A program made the position numbers and the translations under genes. Source: Amycolatopsis acidiphila (GTDB lineage Bacteria > Actinomycetota > Actinomycetes > Mycobacteriales > Pseudonocardiaceae). From it: a stretch of DNA of 64,000 bases. Below, piece by piece: positions 7,280 through 15,125 of this stretch. The notes under the pieces were generated by a model. The model did not search any database. It saw only the letters and a program-made list of their open reading frames with translations, and had not been told where the DNA came from. The stretch is taken from positions 3,348,001 through 3,412,000 of the forward strand of contig NZ_CP090063.1 in the NCBI RefSeq assembly GCF_021391495.1. Direction: 5' to 3'. Position 1 is the first letter of the stretch. Every line of letters begins with the position of its first letter.

Positions 7280-8464
7280 GTGGACCAGGTCACTCTCGGA
7301 GTTCTGTCCCAGTCCGGTAAGGAGAACGAGCTCCGGCTGCCGATCCACCCGGCGCACTTCCCGCGCATCGACGCGGACCTCCGGCGGCGCATCTATCTCG
7401 AACGCGGTTATGGCGAACGTTTCGGTGTGTCCGAGAAGGAGCTCTCGGCCTCTGTCGCCGGGCTGAGGTCCCGCGAGGAGCTGATCGCCGAGTGCGGGGT
7501 GATCCTGCTGGCCAAACCCCTGCCGGCGGATCTCGCGCAGCTGCGTCCGGGCCAGGTGCTGTGGGGCTGGCCGCATTGCGTCCAGAACCCCGAGCTCACC
7601 CAGCTGGCGATCGACGGCCGGCTCACGCTGATCGCGTTCGAGGCGATGAACCACTGGAGTGCCAACGGTTCGTTCAACCTGCACGTGTTCCACAAGAACA
7701 ACGAGCTGGCCGGATACTGCTCGGTGTTGCACGCCCTGGCGCTCACCGGAACCACCGGCGACTACGGGCGCCGCCTGCGTGCGGTGGTGATCGGGTTCGG
7801 CGCGACCGCACGCGGAGCGGTGACAGCGCTGAACGCGCACGGCGTGCATGATGTGCACGTTCTCACCCAGCGGGAGGTCACCGAGGTCGGCTCGCCGATC
7901 CATTCCGCGCGGATCGTGCACTTCAACCACGACGTGACCAGCGGGACCGAAGCCGGCCGCAGTCATGTGCTGGGTTCCGGCGGACGCGTGCCGCTGGCGG
8001 ATTTCCTGGCCGAACACGACATCATCGTCAACTGCGTGCTGCAGAACACCGCCGCCCCGCTGACGTTCCTCGTCGAGGACGACCTTCCGGCCCTGGCGCC
8101 CGGCAGCCTCGTCATCGACGTCTCGTGTGACGAGGGGATGGGCTTCAGCTGGGCGAAGCCGACGTCATTCGACGAGCCGACCTTCATCATCGGCGAAAAC
8201 GTCACATACTACGCCGTCGACCACAGCCCCTCCTACCTGTGGAACTCCGCGACCTGGGAGATCAGCGAGGCGTTGCTGCCTTCGCTTCGCACTGTGCTCG
8301 CCGGGCCGTCCGGCTGGGACGCCGATCAAACGCTCAGGCGCGCGATCGAGATCCGCGACGGAGTCATCCAGAATCCCGACATCCTGAGCTTCCAGCATCG
8401 CGCTCCCGACTATCCCCATCGGATCATGTCGGGTGGGAACAGCGTGTCCGCCAAGCGTTCCTGA
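7280..8464 (+). CDS. N5-(carboxyethyl)ornithine synthase / alanine dehydrogenase-like oxidoreductase
   Basis: A 394-aa protein from a GTG at 7280 (site GGAGCAGAAAGG). The N-terminal part (VTLGVLSQSGKENELRLPIH) matches the AlaDH/PNT N-terminal fold and a central VVIGFGATARGAVTAL is the Rossmann NAD(P)-binding glycine motif. EAMNHW and CDEGMGFSWA occur at conserved active-site positions of the carboxyethylornithine synthase-like branch. Expected chemistry is NAD(P)H-dependent reductive condensation of pyruvate with an amino acid amine or the reverse; the exact substrate is not evident. Confidence 0.75.
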   Translation: MDQVTLGVLSQSGKENELRLPIHPAHFPRIDADLRRRIYLERGYGERFGVSEKELSASVAGLRSREELIAECGVILLAKPLPADLAQLRPGQVLWGWPHCVQNPELTQLAIDGRLTLIAFEAMNHWSANGSFNLHVFHKNNELAGYCSVLHALALTGTTGDYGRRLRAVVIGFGATARGAVTALNAHGVHDVHVLTQREVTEVGSPIHSARIVHFNHDVTSGTEAGRSHVLGSGGRVPLADFLAEHDIIVNCVLQNTAAPLTFLVEDDLPALAPGSLVIDVSCDEGMGFSWAKPTSFDEPTFIIGENVTYYAVDHSPSYLWNSATWEISEALLPSLRTVLAGPSGWDADQTLRRAIEIRDGVIQNPDILSFQHRAPDYPHRIMSGGNSVSAKRS

Positions 8465-8513
8465 GTGGATTCCGGGCGGGCGTCAGTCGTCTTACGGGCC
8501 CACGGTTCCTCGG

Positions 8514-9077
8514 TCAGCTTGGCTTGTCGCGGGCGAGCCGGGTCCGGATACGTGGTCGGCTCCGGCGCGTGCCGAGGTCCCTTTCGGGATGGCCGCTGGG
8601 AAAAAGCGGAGCGGGCTGTGCCCCACTGACGGCCAGGATCTCCGCGGGCTGGTCGGCTTCCACGGGCAGGGAGGCCAGCGACATCGCATTGTCGCCGGTG
8701 GTGCCGGTGGCGTCAGGCGGGACCACGAGGAGATTGAGACGCTGTCGATCGGGGCCGGACACCCGCACGACGTTCTCGTCCTGTTCGCGGAGACCTTCCA
8801 GCCGGACGACATGGCCGTCGACCTCCACTCGTGGTGGAGCGGGGTCCCACGAACCGACCGCGAACGCCACGCCGGTCACGTGCCCCAGCCGCGTGGAGAG
8901 TCCTTCGGCCAGCGCCGGCAGCTCGGCGGCGAGGTCGCGCGAACGTGGCCACCAGCCGCCGTCGAGCTGATCGGCGGCAGGTGCCGTTGGCCTCAGTCGC
9001 AATCGCAGCGGTGGTGGCGGCGGGCCTGTGACGGGCGTCTGGGGGGTGGTGGTGTGGGTGTGCGGGCCCGACGTCAT
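8514..9077 (-). CDS. DUF5994 family protein, paralogue 3
   Basis: A 187-aa protein on the minus strand, convergent with the ornithine-synthase-like gene. The ATG at 9077 is the one conserved with the other leaders (MTSGP). Diagnostic blocks are LRLRLRPTAP, QLDGGWWPRSRDLAAELPAL, VRLEGLREQDENVVRVSG and LNLLVVPPDATG. It has a longer, proline- and arginine-rich C-terminal tail than the other copies (PRIRTRLARDKPS). Function unknown. Confidence 0.85.
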   Translation of the reverse strand: MTSGPHTHTTTPQTPVTGPPPPPLRLRLRPTAPAADQLDGGWWPRSRDLAAELPALAEGLSTRLGHVTGVAFAVGSWDPAPPRVEVDGHVVRLEGLREQDENVVRVSGPDRQRLNLLVVPPDATGTTGDNAMSLASLPVEADQPAEILAVSGAQPAPLFPSGHPERDLGTRRSRPRIRTRLARDKPS

Positions 9078-9178
9078 GCCGGTGCTCCCGTCCCCGGTCG
9101 GTGACCGGCATACAGCGCCGAGGACGACGGCCGCTGAAGGCCGCCGTACGAGGTGCTCTCGGCTGGGGCGCACTCTAC
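9078..9178 (-). promoter_or_regulatory. Conserved DUF5994 leader, copy 3
   Basis: Read on the minus strand: GTAG (complement of 9175-9178), CCGAGAGCACCTCGTACG, then GTCGTCCTCGGC starting exactly 50 nt after the GTAG. The hairpin is CCGGTC-ACC-GACCGG (9094-9108), followed by GGGGACGGGAGC and the ATG at 9077. The stem bases differ from copies 1 and 2 but still pair. Confidence 0.65.
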
Positions 9179-9207
9179 GCCCGCTGTCGTGCTCCGGAGC
9201 CGCACTG

Positions 9208-9684
9208 TCAGTGGCGGCGCCGGCGTGCAGTGTGCCGCAGCTGGAAGATGCGGGCGGAGCCGACCAGGGCGATCAGCAGTGCCCCGGCGACCGCGGCGAG
9301 CAACATGGCCACACCGAGCGGCAAGGTGCCCGAAGCGCCGAGGAAGAACACCTGGGCGCCGGCGAGGTTCTGCAGGATGAAGATCAGCAGGAAGACGAGC
9401 ACGAGCACGGCGACGATCACCGCGACCCAGATGCCGCTGGTCCTGGTCCGTGCGATCCGGGTCTTCCCGTGCTGCGGCGCCGGTGCTGTCTGCGCCGGTG
9501 CGGTCTGCACGGGTGCGGTCGCCGGGGCGGGCTCCACCGGGGCGGCCTGCGACGGCGCCGGGTCGGCGACGGCCTGCGGTGTCCGCTGCGCCACGGTGTC
9601 GTGCTGGTCCGCGGGCTGGCGGATGGGAGTGTCGGTACCGAACTGGTGGCGGGCGCGACGGGCGCGTTCTGACAGGGTGGGCAT
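9208..9684 (-). CDS. LapA-domain (DUF1049-like) membrane protein
   Basis: A 158-aa protein from the ATG at 9684 (MPTLSERARRARHQ); a GTG at 9720 would add 12 residues. Residues 1-84 are Pro/Ala/Gln-rich and cytoplasmic. Two membrane helices follow at about 85-105 (WVAVIVAVLVLVFLLIFILQ) and 121-142, joined by NLAGAQVFFLGASGTLPLG, then a basic tail HTARRRRH. The helix-NxxxxxVxFLG-helix pattern is that of lipopolysaccharide assembly protein A domains. Actinobacteria lack LPS, so a general envelope role is more likely. Confidence 0.8.
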   Translation of the reverse strand: MPTLSERARRARHQFGTDTPIRQPADQHDTVAQRTPQAVADPAPSQAAPVEPAPATAPVQTAPAQTAPAPQHGKTRIARTRTSGIWVAVIVAVLVLVFLLIFILQNLAGAQVFFLGASGTLPLGVAMLLAAVAGALLIALVGSARIFQLRHTARRRRH

Positions 9685-9870
9685 GACATGCCTTGTTTCT
9701 GATGCCGGTGTGGCGGTCACTCGGATGGGGTGTCGTCGCGTCCGGATACCGTCAGTCTACTCGCCTCGGCGCCCGCATGACGGTCTCGTGGGATGCCGGC
9801 ACGGTAACGGCCCCGGACGACAGTCCGAATGAGACGGACGTGCTCACCGGTTGCGCTGACCCGTGGGTGT

Positions 9871-10896
9871 TCAGCGTCCGGCACGTAGTGGTACGCCGAC
9901 GGCGTGCAGATGTTGCAGCACGTATCCGTAGGTCCGCGGCCAACCGCATTCCGCGTACTCGATGCCCTGCTGGGCACAGAAGTTCCGCACGATCGGCTGG
10001 GCGCGGCGCAGGTTGGGACGCGGCATGGTGGGGAACAGGTGGTGCTCGATCTGGTAGTTCAGACCGCCGAGGACGAAATCGACCCAGATGCCGCCGCGGA
10101 CATTGCGCGAGGTGAGGACCTGGCGGCGCAGGAAGTCGAGTCCGTGCCCGCGCGCCAGTATCGGCATCCCCTTGTGCCCGGGCGCGAACGAACATCCCAT
10201 GTAGACACCCCAGAGGCATTGGTGCACAAGGATGAACACCACCGCGGTCAGCGGTGAGAGCACGAGGAACACGGCGGTGAGATAGGCGGCGAAGTGCCCG
10301 GCCAGCAGGGCGATCTCCACCTTGCGCGCCCGCAGCACCGGCCGCCGCAGGGTCTGCACGCTGGAGACGTGCAGGCTGAACCCCTCCAGCAGCAGGAGCG
10401 GGAAGAACAGGAAAGCCTGGTACTTGGCCAGCCAGCGGAGGAAACCGCGTTTGGCGCCGCCCTGGCTCTCGGTGAAGGCGAGTGCGGGGATGCGGATGTC
10501 GGGGTCGTCCTGCTCGTGGTTCGGGTTGGCGTGGTGGCTGGTGTGCTGGTCCATCCACCAGCCGTAGCTGAGCCCGACCATGCCGCCGTGCCAGTAGCCG
10601 AGGAGGTCGTTGGTGCGGCGGCCGCGCAGGATCTGCTTGTGGCCGGCATCGTGCCCGATGAAGGCCAGCTGCGCGAACATCACGGCGAAGAACGCGGCGA
10701 CGAACAGCTGCCACCACGAGTCGCCGAGCTGGACGAAGAGCACCCAGCCGCCCGCGAAGACTAGGACGTTGAGTGCGATCTTCACGGTGTAGTACCGGTA
10801 GCGCCGGCGCAGCAGACCCGCCTGCCTGATCGTCTGCGAAAGGACCGCGTAGTCCCGGCTTCGGACGTTCGGGGGCGAACTGTCGAGCGATGTCAT
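9871..10896 (-). CDS. Membrane fatty acid desaturase (front-end, acyl-CoA/acyl-lipid type)
   Basis: A 341-aa protein with the three histidine boxes of membrane di-iron desaturases: HDAGH at 82-86, HTSHH at 118-122 and QIEHH at 282-286. Gln in the third box is typical of front-end enzymes related to delta-6/linoleoyl-CoA desaturases. There is no N-terminal cytochrome b5 domain, as usual in bacteria. Four hydrophobic stretches (about 40-80 and 160-230) predict the membrane anchor. It introduces double bonds into membrane acyl chains, a common response to cold or envelope stress. Confidence 0.9.
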   Translation of the reverse strand: MTSLDSSPPNVRSRDYAVLSQTIRQAGLLRRRYRYYTVKIALNVLVFAGGWVLFVQLGDSWWQLFVAAFFAVMFAQLAFIGHDAGHKQILRGRRTNDLLGYWHGGMVGLSYGWWMDQHTSHHANPNHEQDDPDIRIPALAFTESQGGAKRGFLRWLAKYQAFLFFPLLLLEGFSLHVSSVQTLRRPVLRARKVEIALLAGHFAAYLTAVFLVLSPLTAVVFILVHQCLWGVYMGCSFAPGHKGMPILARGHGLDFLRRQVLTSRNVRGGIWVDFVLGGLNYQIEHHLFPTMPRPNLRRAQPIVRNFCAQQGIEYAECGWPRTYGYVLQHLHAVGVPLRAGR

Positions 10897-11125
10897 GCGG
10901 AACCACCGATTCCTGCGTCACGTCGGACAGCGCACCGGGGGCTCGAGTAGCGCGTCGCGGTAGGCCCGCGAACTATGTCCAGCGTTCCACGGGATCGCCG
11001 GACCGGCAAACGCGTCCCCGGATTCCGGCTCGGTATGGGCACCGGACGCGCGGTCAGCGCACCGGTGCCGTTACCGAAACGTTGCATGTCGAGCTCTGTG
11101 CGGCCTCCGTCCGGCACCGGTGCGC
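10897..11125. other. Divergent intergenic region
   Basis: Upstream of the desaturase (minus) and of leader copy 4 (plus). A TTACCGAAACGTTGCAT segment (11071-11087) is locally AT-richer and contains the palindrome AACGTT. No gene is supported here. Confidence 0.35.
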
Positions 11126-11232
11126 GTAGCGTTGTCAGTACCGAGAGCACTTCGCACACCGGCGGCTGAGCCGGCGTCGTCCTCGGCGAAGTCCACGCCG
11201 GTCGCTGGTCGATCGGGGACGGGAGCACCGGC
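11126..11232 (+). promoter_or_regulatory. Conserved DUF5994-type leader, copy 4
   Basis: GTAG at 11126-11129 in GCGCGTAG, then TACCGAGAGCACTTCGCAC. GTCGTCCTCGGC (11176-11187) starts exactly 50 nt after the GTAG. Hairpin CGGTCG-CTGGT-CGATCG at 11199-11215 pairs fully with one G-U. It precedes GGGGACGGGAGCACCGGC and ATG at 11233. Here the leader drives a small ORF that does not resemble DUF5994. Confidence 0.65.
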
Positions 11233-11448
11233 ATGATGTCGGGCCCGGGAGTTCGCAAGGCCACCACGATGGTCGCAGAGCCCGGTGAACGGTCACCGCT
11301 GATCCAGCCGGAGCCGGCGGGCACGCAGATCGCTTCCATTATGGACGGAACGCGGCTCGCCGCCGGGGTGCTGTCCACCGCGCTGATCCCTGGACGCGCC
11401 GTTCGCGGTGAAGCGTTCGATGACAGCCGCGTTTACGAACGTGCTTAG
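11233..11448 (+). CDS. Small hypothetical protein behind a DUF5994-type leader
   Basis: A 71-aa frame starting at the conserved leader ATG (ATGATG, giving MMSGPGVRK, compared with MTSGP or MTSSP in the paralogues). After these first residues there is no DUF5994 similarity: no VDGAWWPRS motif and no LLVVPP block. A central segment DGTRLAAGVLSTALIPG is mildly hydrophobic. It could be a genuine small protein placed under the shared leader by recombination, or the frame left after loss of a DUF5994 gene. Confidence 0.45.
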   Translation: MMSGPGVRKATTMVAEPGERSPLIQPEPAGTQIASIMDGTRLAAGVLSTALIPGRAVRGEAFDDSRVYERA

Positions 11449-11578
11449 CTGTCACGTCGTCGCGGCGGCGCGGTGCCAGCCGGTTCGCCGCCTGGTCCGT
11501 GTCGTCTGCCGTTCACCGGCGTGCCGTTCTCCTGTTTCAGTTCTGTTCAATTCTTCCGTGTCTTACTGAGGACATGTC

Positions 11579-12448
11579 GTGGTAGCTCTCATCGTCATTC
11601 CCATCGTCATCATCGTGCTCGTGTTGCTGGGATCGGGCGTTCGCCTGGTGCAGCAGTACGAACAGGGAGTCCTGTTACGTTTCGGGCGTCTCCTCCCGAC
11701 GATCCGCCAGCCCGGTCTCCGGCTGATCATCCCGTTCGCGGATCGCCTGCGGAAGGTGTCCATGCAAACGGTCGTCATGGGTATTCCCGCCCAGGGCGCC
11801 ATCACCCGCGACAACGTCACCCTCACCGTGGACGCTGTGGTGTACTTCCGGGTCGTCGACCCGGTGAAGGCGGTCATCAACGTGCAGGACTACGTCCGGG
11901 CGGTCTCCCAGGTGGCCCAGACCTCGCTGCGTTCGGTGATCGGCCGCGCCGACCTGGACACGCTGCTGTCCGATCGTGACCGGATCAACGAGGAGCTCAG
12001 GGCCGTCATCGACACCCCGACCGAGGGTCCGTGGGGCCTGCACATCGAGCGGGTCGAGGTGAAGGACGTCGCGCTACCTGAGAGCATGAAGCGCTCTATG
12101 TCGCGCCAGGCCGAGGCCGAACGCGAGCGCCGCGCCCGGGTGATCGCCGCCGACGGCGAGTTCCAGGCCTCCGCGAAGCTCGCGCAGGCCGCCCGCGTCA
12201 TGGCTGACACGCCCAGCGCGCTGCAGCTGCGGCTGCTGCAAACCGTGGTCGACGTGGCAGCGGAGAAGAACAGCACGCTCGTCATGCCGTTCCCGGTCGA
12301 ACTGCTGCGGTTCTTCGACAAGACCAGTGCCAGTACTCTGGCGGCAGCGGCTGAAGCACCGGCACCCAATGGGCATGAGACGGATTCAACACTGAAGCTC
12401 GACACCGTTCCGGTGCTGAAGGACCTGCCAGTCCCGGCACCGGCCTGA
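11579..12448 (+). CDS. Slipin/stomatin-like SPFH (band 7) protein
   Basis: A 289-aa protein from a GTG at 11579. Residues 1-20 form a single membrane helix (ALIVIPIVIIVLVLLGSGVR). The SPFH domain follows: VQQYEQGVLLRFGRL, PGLRLIIPF and the conserved beta-strand region VMGIPAQGAITRDNVTLTVD. The C-terminal third is a charged coiled coil (SMSRQAEAERERRARVIAADGE), which drives oligomerisation. Slipins scaffold membrane microdomains. Many are paired with an NfeD protein, which is not found next to this gene. Confidence 0.88.
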   Translation: MVALIVIPIVIIVLVLLGSGVRLVQQYEQGVLLRFGRLLPTIRQPGLRLIIPFADRLRKVSMQTVVMGIPAQGAITRDNVTLTVDAVVYFRVVDPVKAVINVQDYVRAVSQVAQTSLRSVIGRADLDTLLSDRDRINEELRAVIDTPTEGPWGLHIERVEVKDVALPESMKRSMSRQAEAERERRARVIAADGEFQASAKLAQAARVMADTPSALQLRLLQTVVDVAAEKNSTLVMPFPVELLRFFDKTSASTLAAAAEAPAPNGHETDSTLKLDTVPVLKDLPVPAPA

Positions 12449-12772
12449 TCAGCTCTTCGAGCTAGTCCTTGCCGTCGTTGTGTGGCAGGCTGAGGCACGC
12501 ACGGCGGAAAGCCGTCGCACCACCCAGGACCCTGGTGGCGCCCAGCTCGCGCGACCGGGAGGCAGGGAATGTCGGCGAAACCAGTGTTGGCGTTGATGCC
12601 CGCGGGGGTCGGCCGGCTGCCAGGTGGGCGGCCGCTGCGGGACCGGAGCTTCCCTCCATGAACCGCTCTTTGGACGGGTCCGGGTCCCCGGGCAAGGCGG
12701 TGACGACGGCCGTCGGAAGCAGCGAGGTCGACGGCCCACTTACGCGCGCCCGTTCGGGGGGCACACAGGCAG
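12449..12772. other. Gene-free stretch upstream of the GAF-ANTAR pair
   Basis: No coding frame has protein-like composition. A short hairpin CCACCCAGG-A-CCCTGGTGG lies at about 12521-12539, and the promoter of the ANTAR genes is expected here. No leader of the DUF5994 type is present. Confidence 0.4.
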
Positions 12773-13477
12773 ATGAATGAGGACCGGCGGCTGCGGATGC
12801 GGTCTCTGCTGGCGGTGGAGGGGGACGGTACGTCCTCGATGCTGGCGCGGATCTGTGTGCTGGCGGCGTCGGAGCTGGGGGTGACCGGTGCCGGGGTGAC
12901 TCTGCTCGACCGGGCAGACAGGACCGACGCGCAGCCGCGGCTGGCGAGGGCCGGCGACGCTGCGGCGGCCCGGTTGGAGGACTTGCAGCTGACGGTGGGC
13001 GAGGGCCCCGGATGGAGTGCGGTCACCGTAGGGGCTCCGGTCCTGGTACCGGACCTGGGCGTCGCCGACTCACGGTGGCCGGCGTTCGCTCCTGGTGCAC
13101 GGGCGTTGGGGGTGGCCGCGGTGTTCGCGTTCCCCCTCACGCTCGGCGCGATCGGGCTGGGATCGCTGGACTGCTACCGCGCCAGTGCCGGGCTGCTGGA
13201 GCCGGACCAGGTCACTGACGGGCTGCTGCTGGCGGACCTGGCGTTCGAAGCGGTGCTGGCCCAGATCTCGGGCGGCGAGTCCGGCGATCTGAGCTGGATC
13301 ACCGACCTGCACACCGAGGTGCACCAGGCCTCCGGGATCGTCAGCGACCAGCAGGGCATCGCGATCCAGGCAGCGTTGCTGCGGATCCGCGGCCATGCCT
13401 ATGCCCATGACCTGCCCGTCACGGTCGTCGCGCGGGAGATCGTGGCGAGCCGTCTGGTGCTGGACGCGGAACAATGA
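12773..13477 (+). CDS. GAF and ANTAR domain protein, copy 1
   Basis: A 234-aa protein. Residues about 15-150 form a GAF sensor domain (ICVLAASELGVTGAGVTLLD, VADSRWPAFA, VFAFPLTLGAIGLGSLD). Residues about 178-230 match an ANTAR RNA-binding domain (EVHQASGIVSDQQGIAIQAA, then LRIRGHAYAHDLPVTVVARE). ANTAR proteins bind tandem RNA hairpins and prevent transcription termination. The GAF domain would sense a small ligand or redox state. A paralogue follows 46 bp downstream. Targets are not known. Confidence 0.87.
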   Translation: MNEDRRLRMRSLLAVEGDGTSSMLARICVLAASELGVTGAGVTLLDRADRTDAQPRLARAGDAAAARLEDLQLTVGEGPGWSAVTVGAPVLVPDLGVADSRWPAFAPGARALGVAAVFAFPLTLGAIGLGSLDCYRASAGLLEPDQVTDGLLLADLAFEAVLAQISGGESGDLSWITDLHTEVHQASGIVSDQQGIAIQAALLRIRGHAYAHDLPVTVVAREIVASRLVLDAEQ

Positions 13478-13523
13478 AGCCATACCGGGACACGGCTGGC
13501 GGCGAAGTGGGAGGTGAAGAAGC

Positions 13524-14282
13524 GTGAACGACCGACACGAGCAGCGGCTGGCCCGGGTGTTCGTCGAGCTGGCGGATACCCTGGTCGATGACTTCGACAT
13601 GCTGGAATTTCTGAGCATGCTCGTCGAACGGTGTGTGGAACTGCTGGAGGTCGCCGCGGCCGGGGTGGTGCTGTCCGACCAGAGGGGTGGCCTCGCCATG
13701 GCCGCCGCCTCGTCCGAACAGGCGAGGTTGATCGAGGTGTTCGCCGTGCAGACCGGGGACGGTCCCTGCTTGGACTGTGTCCGCACCGGCCGGCCGGTTT
13801 CCAGTGGGGACCTGGCCGCCGAGGATCACCGCTGGCCCCGTTTCGCCCCGGCTGCCCGGGCGGCCGGGTTCGCCGCCGCGCACGCGGTGCCCATGCGGTT
13901 GCGCACGACCGTGATCGGCGCGGTCAACCTGCTCAACACGCACCCCGACGGGGTGGACGAGGACAGCGTCCGCTTGGGGCAGGCACTGGCCGACGTGGCC
14001 ACCATCGGCATGCTCCAGCAGCGCACCCTGCATGACAGCACCGTGCTCGTCGAGCAGTTGCAGACCGCGCTGACCTCCCGCGTGGTCATCGAACAGGCCA
14101 CGGGCGTGCTTTCCAGCCACGGCGGCCTGGACATGCAAGAGGCTTTCACCGCCCTGCGCGGCTACGCCCGCTCCCACAACCTGCGCCTGTCCGAACTGGC
14201 CCGCACGGTCGCCGAGCGCACCGCCGATCTGGACGTGATCCTGCGGCAGCCGGCGCGAGGAAGCACACGAGAACGCCACTGA
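13524..14282 (+). CDS. GAF and ANTAR domain protein, copy 2
   Basis: A 252-aa protein from a GTG at 13524 behind GGGAGGTGAAGAAGC. The GAF domain spans about 10-165 (VELLEVAAAGVVLSDQRGG, DGPCLDCVRTGRPV, AHAVPMRLRTTVIGAVNLLN). The ANTAR domain occupies about 175-235 (LQTALTSRVVIEQATGVLSS and ALRGYARSHNLRLSELARTV). The ANTAR part of this copy is closer to the family consensus than in copy 1. The pair probably forms an operon and could form heterodimers. The next gene downstream is a DUF5994 gene with a structured leader, a possible but unproven RNA target. Confidence 0.9.
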   Translation: MNDRHEQRLARVFVELADTLVDDFDMLEFLSMLVERCVELLEVAAAGVVLSDQRGGLAMAAASSEQARLIEVFAVQTGDGPCLDCVRTGRPVSSGDLAAEDHRWPRFAPAARAAGFAAAHAVPMRLRTTVIGAVNLLNTHPDGVDEDSVRLGQALADVATIGMLQQRTLHDSTVLVEQLQTALTSRVVIEQATGVLSSHGGLDMQEAFTALRGYARSHNLRLSELARTVAERTADLDVILRQPARGSTRERH

Positions 14283-14298
14283 CCTTTGCAGTCGGCGA

Positions 14299-14410
14299 GT
14301 AACCTGGAGTTACCGAGGGCGTATGAGCTTCGACGATCGCGTCGACGCCGCCTTGGGCGCACGAAGGACCCCTGGCCGGGAAGTATCGGCCCGGAGGCGG
14401 GAGCGTCGAG
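14299..14410 (+). promoter_or_regulatory. Diverged DUF5994 leader, copy 5
   Basis: It begins GTAACCTGGAGTTACCGAGGGC. The hairpin GGCCG-GGAAGTAT-CGGCC (14374-14391) precedes GGAGGCGGGAGC and the ATG at 14411. The internal block is altered to GCCGCCTTGGGC and its spacing differs, so this copy is the most diverged. Confidence 0.45.
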
Positions 14411-14953
14411 ATGACCTCGACTCAGCTGAATTCCATGACCGCGACGGGCAGGCGCGATCGGCTCCGTTTGCAGATGAAGCCTGAGACGGCCGAGCGGGGC
14501 CACGTCGACGGCGGCTGGTGGCCTTGGTCGAACGACCCGGGTAAGGAGTTCGCGGCGCTGGTCCCTGCCCTCGAGGCCCGGCTCGGCCCGGTGAGCCGGA
14601 TTTCCTGCAGTCTCGAGGCGTGGGAGCCCGCTGCCGGCGAGTTCAGCGTGGACGGTCGGGTGGTGCGGTTCGAAGGGTTCCACTCGATGGACGCGAACAC
14701 GGTCGTCGTGATCGGTTCGGACTCGCGGCGGGCGACCCTGCTCGTGGTGCCGCCCGACACGGTGGGAGGCCAGGCACGGGCAGCGTTACGCGCCGCCGCT
14801 GGCAGTGACTCGTTCGCCGCGGTCGCCGACATCCTCTCCAGCAACGGCATAACGCCGCGTGCGGGAGGTGCGGCTGTCGCGCGCCTGGTCCCGGAACAAA
14901 CGTCGGAAGATCGCTGGGAGTCCGAGGGCGGCCGCGTGGCCGTCCCGAGCTGA
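14411..14953 (+). CDS. DUF5994 family protein, paralogue 4
   Basis: A 180-aa protein with RLRLQMKPETAERGHVDGGWW, a WSNDPGKEFAALVPALEAR helix, VVRFEGFHSMDANTVVVIGS and ATLLVVPPDTVGGQARAAL. The C-terminal extension (DILSSNGITPRAGGAAVARL) resembles that of paralogue 1 (QILLRHGIEPAETAP), so these two are probably the closest pair. It lies 128 bp downstream of the ANTAR gene behind leader copy 5. Confidence 0.87.
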   Translation: MTSTQLNSMTATGRRDRLRLQMKPETAERGHVDGGWWPWSNDPGKEFAALVPALEARLGPVSRISCSLEAWEPAAGEFSVDGRVVRFEGFHSMDANTVVVIGSDSRRATLLVVPPDTVGGQARAALRAAAGSDSFAAVADILSSNGITPRAGGAAVARLVPEQTSEDRWESEGGRVAVPS

Positions 14954-15125
14954 GCAGCCAGGGGGACCGGGGCGCCGTCCACAACGGAGTTGCGCGGTCG
15001 CCAGGCCCAGAGACCAAGTCCGCTGACCCCCGCCTGGCCAGCGGGCCAAGGGCGGCCATCGGGGATGATCCGTCACCCGCTATGCTCGCGAGCCCCACCG
15101 ATGAGAACTTAACAAGGGTAACTAC

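Noticed and set aside
10893..11378. 161-aa minus-strand frame over leader copy 4
   Set aside because: It is antisense to the conserved leader and small ORF, with no ribosome site or recognisable motif.
12521..12539. ANTAR target hairpin upstream of the GAF-ANTAR genes
   Set aside because: It is a single short hairpin without a paired second hexaloop, so it does not meet the known ANTAR motif.
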